A DNA stretch of 10,412 nucleotides from JAWLCQ01 sp041687095 (lineage in GTDB: Bacteria > Planctomycetota > Phycisphaerae > SM23-33), in assembly GCA_041687095.1 (NCBI GenBank), contig JAWLCQ010000165.1, forward strand, positions 1 to 10,412, given 5' to 3'. The position numbers and the translations under genes are program-made. The notes under the pieces are model-generated. The model saw only the letters and a list, made by a program, of their open reading frames with translations, made no database searches and had not been told where the DNA came from. Positions within the stretch are counted from its first letter, which is position 1, and each line of letters opens with the position of its first letter. Below are positions 1 to 6,494 of this stretch, in pieces.

Positions 1-20
1 CTGACCAGGGCCATCGCATC

Positions 21-190
21 TCCGTGGCACGGGCGTCTCGCCCGTGTGTCGCAGGGGCGTCTCGCCCCTGCGGAGAGGTGAGAACGGCCTCGCTGCAAGC
101 CCAACCGCCCCCCATTCACGGAGGTGTCTCCGCCGTACGCCACGGGCAGGATGCCCGTGGGACCCATGGGCGAGACGCCCATGCCACGGA
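21..190. repeat. Cluster of four short hairpins arranged as an inverted pair
   Basis: Four palindromes with 3-nt loops are visible: 28-46 (arm CACGGGCG, loop TCT), 52-70 (arm CAGGGGCG, loop TCT), 140-160 (arm CCACGGGCA, loop GGA) and 165-183 (arm CATGGGCG, loop AGA). Hairpins 1 and 2 carry the loop TCT and hairpin 4 its complement AGA. The outer flanks are also inverted: TCCGTGGCA precedes hairpin 1 and its complement follows hairpin 4. The whole stretch is therefore one dyad built from a REP-like unit GGCAYGGGCGTCTCGCCCRTG-type. It ends about 80 nt before the first gene. No gene is supported in 1-267. Confidence 0.8.
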
Positions 191-267
191 AGCTCCGAGA
201 TGCGACGGCCCTGCCAGACCGGCCCGTTGCCCTTGTCCGTGCTTCTGCCGCGCGGTAGGCTGCCGGC

Positions 268-612
268 ATGGACGCCTACATCTGCTCTCGGTGCGGTCGA
301 GCAGCGTGTCGCAGGAGCAGTCTGCGACAGAATGGACGGTTGTACTGCCCCCACTGCCGGACCGTGAAGCTCTGGCTCGCCGGTGACTGGATGCTGATGC
401 TCGGCCTGCCACTGACGGTCGCGATGTTGGCGATGGTGCCCCTGGCGCCACCGTGGCATCGGTGGGAAGGAGACTGGGGGGCGGCGCTCGATATCGTGCT
501 GTTCTGTCCCGGTCCCCTTCTGACGGTTCCGGCGGCCGTGGCAGCCGTTGGGATCAAGCGGGTCCTGCAGGCGGCATGGCTGAGGTTGCGAAGAGGGAGC
601 GACGTGTCGTGA
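268..612 (+). CDS. Small zinc-ribbon membrane protein, function unknown
   Basis: A 114-residue protein. Two CxxC pairs, C6/C9 (CSRC) and C27/C30 (CPHC), are spaced as in a single N-terminal zinc ribbon. They are followed by two hydrophobic stretches, about residues 42-62 and 73-95, that look like transmembrane helices, and a basic tail (LRLRRG). The expected layout is a cytoplasmic or surface zinc ribbon anchored in the inner membrane. The stop codon overlaps the GTG start of the GNAT gene by 4 bp (GTGA at 609-612), so the two genes are probably co-transcribed and translationally coupled. The ribosome-binding site is weak (GGTAGG about 9 nt upstream). I recognise no named family. The paired cysteines, the membrane segments and the tight junction argue that it is real. 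Confidence 0.65.
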   Translation: MDAYICSRCGRAACRRSSLRQNGRLYCPHCRTVKLWLAGDWMLMLGLPLTVAMLAMVPLAPPWHRWEGDWGAALDIVLFCPGPLLTVPAAVAAVGIKRVLQAAWLRLRRGSDVS

Positions 613-1127
613 CCGAAGAGTTCCGTGCGTTAACAGAGGCCGAGTGCGAGAGCGGGCGGCAGATCGTCGTCGCCGCCGCCCGGTGGGCCCGCGACCGGGG
701 CGTGGACCGCGTCCTCGTGCCCCCCTCCCCCGAGACGTACCGCGACCGCCAGCGGCGGGGGCAGAACTACGGGCTGTTCGTGGACGGGCGGCTGGCGGGG
801 GTGGTGTCCCTCCTGGAGCTTCCGCACACCGTCTGGCAGGACTGGACGGGCGCGGAGCGGACGATCTGGCTGGGGTCGCTGGCGACGGGGGAGGCGTTCC
901 ACGGGCAGGGCGTGGGGCGGCGAATGGTGAACGCCTGCGCCCGCCTCGCCGCCGCGCGGGGCTACCGGTGGCTGTACCTCGACTGCCAGGACGCCAACGG
1001 GCGGCTGGTGGCGTACTACGAGGCGCTGGGGTTCCAGCGGCTGACGAAGGAGACGCGGACGTTCTCCATCGGGACCGTCGAGGCGGTGCTGATGCGCAAG
1101 GACCTCGCGGGCCTGCACGAAACGTAG
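609..1127 (+). CDS. GNAT-family N-acetyltransferase
   Basis: A predicted acetyl-CoA-dependent N-acetyltransferase of 172 residues; the substrate is unknown. The acetyl-CoA pyrophosphate-binding motif A is seen at residues 98-106 (HGQGVGRRM; the usual first Gln/Arg is His). It is followed by an amphipathic helix, a beta strand (YRWLYLDCQ, 119-127) and the motif-B signature YYEALGF at 136-142. I chose the GTG at 609 because AGAGGGAG (592-599) lies 9 nt upstream and it gives a 4-bp overlap with the preceding stop. An ATG at 576 in the same frame would add 11 residues (MAEVAKRERRV) and is the alternative. Coupling to the zinc-ribbon membrane gene suggests joint expression but does not reveal a substrate. 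Confidence 0.88.
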   Translation: MTEEFRALTEAECESGRQIVVAAARWARDRGVDRVLVPPSPETYRDRQRRGQNYGLFVDGRLAGVVSLLELPHTVWQDWTGAERTIWLGSLATGEAFHGQGVGRRMVNACARLAAARGYRWLYLDCQDANGRLVAYYEALGFQRLTKETRTFSIGTVEAVLMRKDLAGLHET

Positions 1128-1255
1128 CGCGTCCGCCCGCAGGGTCCCACCGCCGCCTCCCTGCCGCCGGGTGTGGCCGAAAAACGGTGCGGCGGCCGGG
1201 CGGGGAGGATTGGGTGGCATCGGGAACCCGCCTGGATCGTCGAAATTCGAAATCC

Positions 1256-1684
1256 GTAACCGTTCACGCGCTGCCCCCGGGGGTCTGAGAAAGACGGCCG
1301 CCATCCGAACCTCCCCACCGACCCCGCGTCGGTGGAAGGCGGCTATTGACTACTCGCCGGCCCCCACGGGTCTCTTGCTTCTTCTTCTTTTCCCCACCGA
1401 CCCCGCGTCGGTGGTTCAAACGGCTCTCGATTACAGCCAGCGCGCGCCGGGTCCGCGCATCGTCCGCGTCCGTTGGTCATCCCGTAGTGAGGAAGCCGGC
1501 TTACCACCGCCGCGGGGTCGGTGGGGAGCAGGAGGAAGAAGGGGAGGGGACCGCCGCCGTAGTCGATAGCCGTTTACCACCGGCACTGGGCCGGTGGGGG
1601 AGTGGGAACAGGACATCCGCCTGGGCGACGACAGGCCCCTTTCTTCACGCCCTTCCTGCTGTCTGGAAGGGCGTGAACGGTTAC
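1256..1684. mobile_element. 429-bp non-autonomous element with IS66-like ends
   Basis: The two ends are inverted repeats with 14 identical bases (GTAACCGTTCACGC at 1256-1269 and its complement at 1671-1684). Perfect 8-bp direct repeats CGAAATCC abut them at 1248-1255 and 1685-1692. Termini beginning GTAA together with 8-bp target duplications are the known hallmark of IS66-family insertion sequences; no transposase gene lies inside. The interior carries four REP-like hairpins, and a 13-bp stem with an 8-nt loop (1644-1656 with 1665-1677) next to the right end. The IS66 assignment is inference from the ends. A caution is that the target is itself repetitive, so the 8-bp repeat could in part reflect the host sequence. 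The same ends border the element in hicB. Confidence 0.72.
1313..1599. repeat. Four-copy REP-like hairpin cluster, orientation + + - -
   Basis: Four related units of about 41-43 nt lie at 1313-1353 (+), 1392-1434 (+), 1484-1526 (-) and 1559-1599 (-). Each starts CCCCACCG, forms a hairpin (in copies 1 and 2 CCACCGAC, loop CCCGC, GTCGGTGG) and ends in a conserved tail resembling ACGGCTATCGACTAC. Copy 4 has compensated changes that keep the stem (CCACCGGC...GCCGGTGG). The hairpin-plus-tail design in opposed pairs is that of bacterial REP/BIME elements. Pyrimidine-rich TTCTTCTTCTTTT before copy 2 and purine-rich GAGGAAGAAGGGG after copy 3 extend the symmetry. Confidence 0.8.
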
Positions 1685-1887
1685 CGAAATCCGAAGCACG
1701 AAATCCGAAACAAATCCGAAATCCGAAGGACCGAAATCCCAAACGCGGCCCCGCCACAGGACGCTTCGATTGCACGGCCGCCTCCCGCAGACCCGAAGCC
1801 CGTTTCTGTCATTCGGATTTGCCGTTTTGAATTTGTTTCGGATTTCGGGTTTCGAGTTTCGGATTTGGTCCAATCGATGCTGCCTGC

Positions 1888-1909
1888 GAATTGAGTGGGA
1901 TGTGTATGA
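1888..1909 (+). repeat. Solitary half-copy of the 7574-7680 palindrome arm
   Basis: The 22 nt ending TGGGATGTGTATGA match the outer part of the right arm of the palindrome at 7654-7680 (ending TGGGATGCGTATGA), with substitutions at a few sites. No inverted partner is visible nearby, so this is a lone arm or a decayed copy. Confidence 0.5.
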
Positions 1910-1943
1910 GTTGAGTCGATAGCCTCAGGGACGCGACGGCCGT

Positions 1944-1970
1944 CCCACGGGGCAAACCGCGCCCCGTGGG
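1944..1970. repeat. 10-bp stem hairpin upstream of ald
   Basis: CCCACGGGGC (1944-1953) pairs perfectly with GCCCCGTGGG (1961-1970) across a 7-nt loop. A further inverted pair, GGCAAA/TTTGCC (1951-1956 and 1973-1978), overlaps it. It lies about 90 nt upstream of the ald start. It lacks a T-tract, so it is a repeat hairpin more probably than a terminator; a leader role for ald cannot be excluded. Confidence 0.55.
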
Positions 1971-2061
1971 CATTTGCCGCAAGCGAAGCAGCCCTGGCGG
2001 GTCAGGCGGGCGTATCATTCCCCGGAGCGTGCGCACCTGCACTGCAGCGAAGGAGGCGACG

Positions 2062-3177
2062 ATGCGTATCGGCGTGCCGCGGGAGATCAAGGACAACGAG
2101 TACCGCGTGGCCATGGTCCCCGCGGGGGTCGAGGAACTCACGCAGCGCGGGCACGAGGTGCTCATCGAGCGCGGGGCGGGACTGGGCAGCGGGATCGGCG
2201 ACGACGACTACGCCCTCGCCGGGGCCACGCTCCTCGACACCCACGCAGCCGTCTTCGCCGCGGCGGAGATGATCGTGAAGGTCAAGGAGCCCCTGCCCGC
2301 GGAGTACCCGCTCGTGCGGGCGGGGCAGATCGTCTTCACGTACTTCCACTTCGCGGCCTCGCGGCAGCTCACCCTCGCCATGCGGGACGCCAAGGCCGCC
2401 TGCGTCGCCTACGAGACCATCGAGGACGCCCGCGGGGAACTGCCCCTGCTGATCCCCATGAGCGAGGTCGCCGGGCGCATGGCCATCCAGGAGGGCGCCC
2501 GGTGCCTCGAAAAGCCCATGTTCGGGCGGGGCATCCTGCTGGGCGGGGTGCCCGGGGTGTGCCCGGCGAACGTGCTGGTGATCGGGGGCGGGGTGGTCGG
2601 GGCCAACGCCGCCCAAATCGCCGCCGGCATGGGCGCCAACGTCGTCGTCCTCGACGTCGACCTCCCCCGCCTGCGCTACCTCGACGACGTCATGCCCCCC
2701 AACGTCCGCACGGTAATGTCCAACGCCCACACCCTCCGCGAGCACCTGCGGTCGGCCGACCTCGTCATCGGGGCCGTCCTCATCCACGGCGCGCGGGCGC
2801 CCCGCCTCGTCACCCGCCAGATGCTGGGCCTCATGAAAACCGGCAGCGTCATCGTCGACGTCGCCGTCGACCAGGGCGGGTGCGTCGAGACCTCGCGCCC
2901 CACCACCCACAGCGATCCGACGTTCCTCGTCGATGGGGTCGTCCACTACTGCGTCGCCAACATGCCCGGGGCGGTGGCGGGCACGAGCACCTTCGCCCTC
3001 ACCAACGCCACCCTCCGCTACGTCCGCATCCTGGCGGACCGGGGCCTTTCGGACGCCATCGCGGCCGACCCGGGCCTGGCCAAGGGCGTGAACCTCCTGA
3101 ACGGGCGCATCACCCACCCCCGCGTCGCCGACGCGCACGACCTGGAGTACACGCCCCTGGAGGCGGCGGGGACGTGA
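2062..3177 (+). CDS. ald: Alanine dehydrogenase
   Basis: NAD-dependent L-alanine dehydrogenase, which interconverts L-alanine and pyruvate plus ammonia in the cytoplasm. The length, 371 residues, is that of the family. Residues known to bind substrate or act in catalysis in characterised enzymes are at the same positions: R15 (in EYRVAM), K75 (KVKEP), H96 (YFHFA) and D270 (DVAVDQGG). The nucleotide-binding loop GGGVVG is at 175-180, with an acidic strand end near D198. The PMSEVAGRMA segment (132-141) is also typical. The start is fixed by AGGAGG at 2051-2056, 5 nt before the ATG, and by the conserved N-terminus MRIGVPREIKDNEYR. The gene stands alone: there are about 930 nt of repeats upstream and a separate promoter downstream. 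A TATCAT at 2013-2018 is a possible -10 box, but no convincing -35 accompanies it. Confidence 0.97.
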   Translation: MRIGVPREIKDNEYRVAMVPAGVEELTQRGHEVLIERGAGLGSGIGDDDYALAGATLLDTHAAVFAAAEMIVKVKEPLPAEYPLVRAGQIVFTYFHFAASRQLTLAMRDAKAACVAYETIEDARGELPLLIPMSEVAGRMAIQEGARCLEKPMFGRGILLGGVPGVCPANVLVIGGGVVGANAAQIAAGMGANVVVLDVDLPRLRYLDDVMPPNVRTVMSNAHTLREHLRSADLVIGAVLIHGARAPRLVTRQMLGLMKTGSVIVDVAVDQGGCVETSRPTTHSDPTFLVDGVVHYCVANMPGAVAGTSTFALTNATLRYVRILADRGLSDAIAADPGLAKGVNLLNGRITHPRVADAHDLEYTPLEAAGT

Positions 3178-3203
3178 CGGGGAGACGATTTGCGGGTTCC
3201 GAT

Positions 3204-3232
3204 TTGCCCCATCGGCCAAAGGGTGTTATAAT
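3204..3232 (+). promoter_or_regulatory. Sigma70-type promoter for the zinc-ribbon gene
   Basis: TTGCCC (3204-3209) and a perfect TATAAT (3227-3232) are separated by 17 nt, the optimal spacing. AT-rich boxes stand out in this GC-rich sequence. Transcription would start near 3239, giving a leader of about 218 nt before the ATG at 3457. The position 27 nt after the ald stop shows that the next gene has its own transcription unit. Confidence 0.6.
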
Positions 3233-3456
3233 TCTGGGCGTACATCTCCGATAGATACAGTGCAGCAGGATCTCAAGCGGTGCGCCCGCGGGGTCCGCTG
3301 GTTCGAGGCTGGATGGCACATCTCAACCCCGCGCGGTCGCCGCCCGCGGAAACGCCGGTCGGCCGCGCAGAATTCGCCGCGGCGGGATCCCCGCCCCGAG
3401 GTCGTGCCAATGCTGTGCGCCCGCCCCGATCTGACGCCCTGACCAAAGGAGTTGCA

Positions 3457-4614
3457 ATGCCCACTCAGGAAGTCCTGTGCCCCGAATGCGAAACGATCCT
3501 GGTCATCCCCCCGGGCTGCTGCGGCCGCAAGGTCCGCTGCGGGCAGTGCGGGCACAAGTGGCGCCTGCCCCTGCGGGTCAACGATGACACCGTGACGTCC
3601 TGGCTGTACGAGGAGGAGGAGGGGGACAAGACGGTGATGGGCGTGAGCACGGGCACGGGGAGTGCGGAGCGGGTGGTGGGCTCGGCGTCGGACACCAAGG
3701 TCGCCACCGCCACCAAGGCCGCCCCCCCCGCCGTCCTGCACAGCGATGACGGGACGATGCGGATCGTCCGGATCGACCGCACGGGCGTGCTGCTGGAGTT
3801 CCCCGCCAAGCGGATGCTGAACCCCGACTTCCGCCTCGCCATGCCCCGCCGCTGCCTGCAGTGCGGCACGCGGGCGCACCTGGACGCGCACGTGGTGCTG
3901 TTCTCGGCGACGCTGATGGACAGCATCTCGCTGGAGACCGAGCACTCCACCGGGACGCTGCTGATCCCCAGCTACGAGGCCAAGGCCCTCAGCCCCGAGG
4001 ACCTGCTGGCCAGGCTCCCCCGCGTCCCCAACGCCCCCCCGCCCGCCGACAACCCCATGCCCTACTGGCTGTGCGACATGTGCACGACCTCCAAGGCCAT
4101 CAGCGGACAGATCCAGGTGCACTCGGAAACCGGGGAGGGCTTCTGCCGCCTGCTCATCGGCAACCTCCGCCGCGCCGAGGAGTTCCTCGCCACCGTCGGG
4201 GCCCGCGGCACGAACGGGTACGCCAAGCTCGTCGACCGCATCGCCAAGACCGCCGAGAACCCCTGGGACTCCCTGTCCCTGGTCGTCCAGCACCGCATCC
4301 AGGGCTGGTTCAAACCCGCCCGGGAGGAGCAGTTTATCGCCTACGTCCCCGACCGCGACCGCGCGCGAACGGAGGAGGGCGTCGCCGGGGTCCTCCTCTC
4401 CGACCAGCGCCTGATCTACCACTCGCAGATGCGGCACTACGAGCTGGGCGCGGCCCAGCCGGTGGAGTTCCGCCTGGCCATGGGCAGCACCGACGGGGAG
4501 CTGCAGATCAAGACCCCCGGCTGGGAGGCCAAGCACCTCCGCGTCGACCGCGACGGCGTGGCCCGCCTCCGCCGCGGACTCGTCAAAGGCAAGTTCCAGG
4601 CCAACTGGCGCTAG
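3457..4614 (+). CDS. MJ0042-type zinc-ribbon protein with C-terminal PH-like region, function unknown
   Basis: A 385-residue soluble protein with no signal peptide or membrane helix. The N-terminus has C8/C11 (CPEC) and C28/C31 (CGQC) around a hydrophobic core, as in MJ0042-family zinc fingers. An acidic, Ser/Thr/Ala-rich linker follows (about 50-95). Further pairs C133/C136 (CLQC) and C206/C209 (CDMC) probably form a second zinc site in the middle domain (about 100-250). The last about 110 residues contain EEGVAGVLLSDQRLIYHSQM-like strands, reminiscent of bacterial PH domains (inferred). The ATG at 3457 is chosen because AAAGGAG (3445-3451) precedes it by 5 nt and the zinc ribbon starts there; the open frame runs further upstream without family signal. 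I do not recognise a function. DNA, RNA or protein binding through the ribbons is possible. Confidence 0.87.
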   Translation: MPTQEVLCPECETILVIPPGCCGRKVRCGQCGHKWRLPLRVNDDTVTSWLYEEEEGDKTVMGVSTGTGSAERVVGSASDTKVATATKAAPPAVLHSDDGTMRIVRIDRTGVLLEFPAKRMLNPDFRLAMPRRCLQCGTRAHLDAHVVLFSATLMDSISLETEHSTGTLLIPSYEAKALSPEDLLARLPRVPNAPPPADNPMPYWLCDMCTTSKAISGQIQVHSETGEGFCRLLIGNLRRAEEFLATVGARGTNGYAKLVDRIAKTAENPWDSLSLVVQHRIQGWFKPAREEQFIAYVPDRDRARTEEGVAGVLLSDQRLIYHSQMRHYELGAAQPVEFRLAMGSTDGELQIKTPGWEAKHLRVDRDGVARLRRGLVKGKFQANWR

Positions 4615-4644
4615 CAGCCCCCCGGGGCCCCGGGCTCTCCGCGG

Positions 4645-4665
4645 CTCGTTGTTCTACACATCTCG
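4645..4665 (+). repeat. 21-bp exact repeat, copy 1
   Basis: CGTTGTTCTACACATCTCG with CT in front occurs here and again, identical over 21 bp, at 10329-10349. Both lie a few dozen nt downstream of a gene end (31 nt after the zinc-ribbon stop; 54 nt after the hicA stop). In this copy CTCCGCG (4637-4643) and CGCGGAG (4671-4677) flank it as an inverted pair. Confidence 0.7.
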
Positions 4666-4698
4666 GGCCTCGCGGAGCGTCAGAGGACCGGTCTGCAG

Positions 4699-4822
4699 GC
4701 GTCCCGGGAGGGACGCATCTCCCGGCGTCTCGGGAGGAACGAATCTCCCGGCGTTCCGGGGAAGGAACCCGCTTCCGTGCGTCCCGACAGGGACGCGTCT
4801 CTGTGCGTCCCGGCAGGGACGC
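4699..4822. repeat. Tandem array of five 26-28 bp hairpin units
   Basis: Units lie at 4699-4724, 4725-4750, 4751-4778, 4779-4804 and 4805-4822 (partial). Each contains the palindrome GCGTCCC-4 nt-GGGACGC or a variant, followed by an 8-nt linker such as ATCTCCCG or GTCTCTGT. In unit 3 the stem has changed on both sides (TTCC...GGAA) so that pairing is kept. The array belongs to the gene-free interval 4615-5075. Confidence 0.85.
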
Positions 4823-4825
4823 TGT

Positions 4826-5000
4826 GACAATAGCCCAGCAGTTCACTGCTGGGACCCGGATCCATCCCCCTTCCTCTTCTTCTCAAGCCCCGGCAGGGGC
4901 GCTTGATGGAGCGGTATGGACCCATCCCTCAATCGCCCCTGCCGGGGCTCAAGCTCCCGCGCAACCGCTACCCAGCAGTGAACTGCTGGGCTATTCTCAA
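4826..5000. repeat. Large dyad element with two nested hairpin modules per half
   Basis: An exact 25-bp inverted repeat (4829-4853 and 4971-4995) has a hairpin in each copy: CCCAGCAGT/ACTGCTGGG with a 2-nt loop. Inside it lies an exact 15-bp inverted repeat, GCCCCGGCAGGGGCG (4887-4901) and its complement (4934-4948), which is also internally palindromic, with CAA/TTG-type flanks. The centre of symmetry is near 4912. The inner spacers are only loosely symmetrical. No coding potential is supported here. Confidence 0.85.
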
Positions 5001-5002
5001 TC

Positions 5003-5050
5003 CGTCCCTACCGGGACTCTCGGAATCGCGTCCCTGTCGGCCCTGCGCCG
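5003..5050. repeat. Degenerate inverted copies of the 26-bp hairpin unit
   Basis: GTCCCTACCGGGAC (5004-5017) and CGCGTCCCTGTCGG (5027-5040) match, on the minus strand, the unit of the 4699-4822 array; for example the complement of the second reads CCGACAGGGACGCG, as in unit 4. They place the same repeat on both sides of the 4826-5000 dyad in opposite orientation. Confidence 0.6.
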
Positions 5051-5075
5051 GCCGAAGGGCATCCCCGCTCGCTCC

Positions 5076-6314
5076 TCATCCGCGTTCGTCTGTGTTCCGC
5101 CCCGCTCCCTTGGGGTTCGCCGGGGGCGAGGGGGGGAGTTGCGGCTCGATGCGGTGGACCTGGAGGTCGCGGATGGTCAGGTCCGTGACGAACGCGCGGA
5201 AGCCCGCGTGCCCGCTCCGCAGCGGGGCGGGGTCCCACGAGCGGACCCAGAGGCGGTTGTCCACCCAGAACTCCGCGAACTCCCCGTACTGCACCAGCGA
5301 CACCGCGTAGCGCTTCCCGCGGGCGAGGAGGTGGTGGCGGTCGGTGAACTGGCGGACCAGCCGTCGGCCGGGGTTGCGGCGGAGGCGGGTGGTGGTGTTG
5401 TTCGTCCCCCCCACGTCCACCCAGTAGAGGTTCAGGGGCAGGAGGCGGGCGAGTTCGGCGTCGGGGAGGGCGGCGAGGAAGGCGGGCACGTCGTCCCCGG
5501 GCTTGTCGAGCATCCACAGGAAGATCGCGTCGGTCACGTGCGCGCTGAAGTGCTCGGGGTCGGGGACGGGCTCGGCGGTGAAGTCGATGGCGAGGGGCCC
5601 GTCGAAGCGCGGGCGGAGCACGCAGTTGGAGCGGTGGCGGAAGGTGAGGGCCCCGTCCGCGCACGTGGGGGCCGGGCCGTTGCACGCCCAGTTCCTCGCG
5701 ACGGTGTCGGGGGCGAAGGACTCGACGTACAGCGGTTGGGTCCGCTTCCACTGCGCGGTCGCCCCGTCGCGGGCGACGTTCTCCTCCGTCAGCGACAGCA
5801 GCTCGACGTCCACGTCCTGCAGCTCCAGCCCCAGGACGCCCTCGTTGTCGTGCGCGGAGGGCTCGGTGGCGCCCTCGACGAGCGTGCGGCCATTGAGCTG
5901 CAGCATGTAGGTGTTGGCGAGCGTGATCAGGACGAGGCGCTGCGGTTCGCGGAGGGTGTCCCCGGGGGCGCCTTCGGCGTGGAGGAGGGTGTCGCGGCGG
6001 TAGACCTCGATGCGGTCCCAGCCGTACACGAAGCGGAAGCCCGACTCGCCCTCCTGCGCGGGCTTGGCGTTGAAGCGGACGACGAAGCGGGAGCGATCGG
6101 TCACGCGGGTGAGCTGGAACAGCAGGCGGAGCTTGACGTCGCCCCCGCCCGTCCACCCCACCGCCGGGGGGTGGTGCCGCCACCATACCCGCCCCTCGCC
6201 CGGGGAGAACATCTGCAGCGCCGCCCCCGCGTAGACCAACTGCACGCCCTCCCCCTCCCAGTCGCGATGCCGGACCTCCGGCCCGTACATCCGCTCGATG
6301 ACCTTGTGCTCCAT
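5076..6314 (-). CDS. Two-domain DUF1961-like protein (lectin/glucanase-type beta-sandwich)
   Basis: A 412-residue protein without a signal peptide. Residues about 15-180 and 195-390 each read as an all-beta domain that opens with an aromatic-rich strand (VQLVYAGAALQMFS; LYVESFAPDTVARNWACNG). The second half carries features I associate with DUF1961 proteins: the TNNTTTRLRRNPGRRLV segment (304-320), followed by RYAVSLVQYGEFAEFWVDNR and a closing DLTIRDLQVHRI strand. Such folds bind or process polysaccharides; an enzymatic activity is not demonstrated by anything visible. The start at 6314 is supported by GGAGGT 5 nt upstream; an upstream in-frame ATG would add 47 unlikely residues. The C-terminal 20 residues are Pro/Gly-rich. 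It is divergent from the sialidase-like gene, with 180 nt between the starts, which suggests shared control. The family assignment is moderate. Confidence 0.75.
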   Translation of the reverse strand: MEHKVIERMYGPEVRHRDWEGEGVQLVYAGAALQMFSPGEGRVWWRHHPPAVGWTGGGDVKLRLLFQLTRVTDRSRFVVRFNAKPAQEGESGFRFVYGWDRIEVYRRDTLLHAEGAPGDTLREPQRLVLITLANTYMLQLNGRTLVEGATEPSAHDNEGVLGLELQDVDVELLSLTEENVARDGATAQWKRTQPLYVESFAPDTVARNWACNGPAPTCADGALTFRHRSNCVLRPRFDGPLAIDFTAEPVPDPEHFSAHVTDAIFLWMLDKPGDDVPAFLAALPDAELARLLPLNLYWVDVGGTNNTTTRLRRNPGRRLVRQFTDRHHLLARGKRYAVSLVQYGEFAEFWVDNRLWVRSWDPAPLRSGHAGFRAFVTDLTIRDLQVHRIEPQLPPSPPANPKGAGRNTDERG

Positions 6315-6494
6315 GTTCGACCTCCGATGCTCTGAGGTGATTCGGACTGTGGGTTCGCGCACGGCGGCGACGCTGGGATTTGCCGCTTCCCAATTGGAGC
6401 GGCGGCGATACCATTGGCGCGTGGACGTGCGAGAACGCGCTTCCGCTTTTCCCAAAGGTACTCCCGCTCACGGAATCCGGCAAGGAGACAATGC

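Larger units (their letters stand above)
1239..1873. repeat. AAATCCGAA-type inverted repeat, split by a later insertion
   Basis: The left arm (1239-1255 continued at 1693-1750) and the right arm (about 1800-1873, opposite orientation) are built from iterations of CGAAATCCGAA and variants. Both contain GAAATCCGAAACAAAT in inverted orientation. The left arm is interrupted exactly at CGAAATCC by the 429-bp element described separately. Joining 1255 to 1693 gives an uninterrupted run (TTCGAAATCC then GAAGCACGAAATCC). Repeats of this type are common between genes in planctomycete genomes (general knowledge). The central part, about 1750-1800, shows nothing recognisable. Confidence 0.7.

Noticed and set aside
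1346..1894. 182-codon frame within the repeat region after the GNAT gene
   Set aside because: It is made of REP-like hairpins and AAATCCGAA units, with no domain and no ribosome-binding site.
2002..3219. 405-codon open frame on the minus strand opposite ald
   Set aside because: It mirrors the ald codons in GC-rich DNA, has no family signature, and ald is certain on the other strand.
3239..3456. Riboswitch in the leader of the zinc-ribbon gene
   Set aside because: I recognise no known riboswitch core; only the leader length suggests regulation.
3226..4536. 436-codon minus-strand frame opposite the zinc-ribbon gene
   Set aside because: Low-complexity Gly/Ala/Arg composition typical of antisense frames in GC-rich genes; it overlaps a plus-strand gene with a clear ribosome-binding site and cysteine motifs.
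4699..4822. CRISPR array
   Set aside because: The conserved part is a short palindrome with 8-nt similar linkers; there are no unique spacers of 26-40 nt and no cas genes.
3861..6335. 824-codon plus-strand frame crossing two genes and the repeat block
   Set aside because: Arg/Pro/Gly-rich and runs through hairpin repeats and against a supported minus-strand gene; the lack of stops reflects base composition.
6315..6494. Divergent promoters between the DUF1961-like and sialidase-like genes
   Set aside because: TTGCCG at 6380-6385 has only a weak GATACC at a 21-nt spacing, and nothing convincing is seen on the other strand, so no promoter is annotated.
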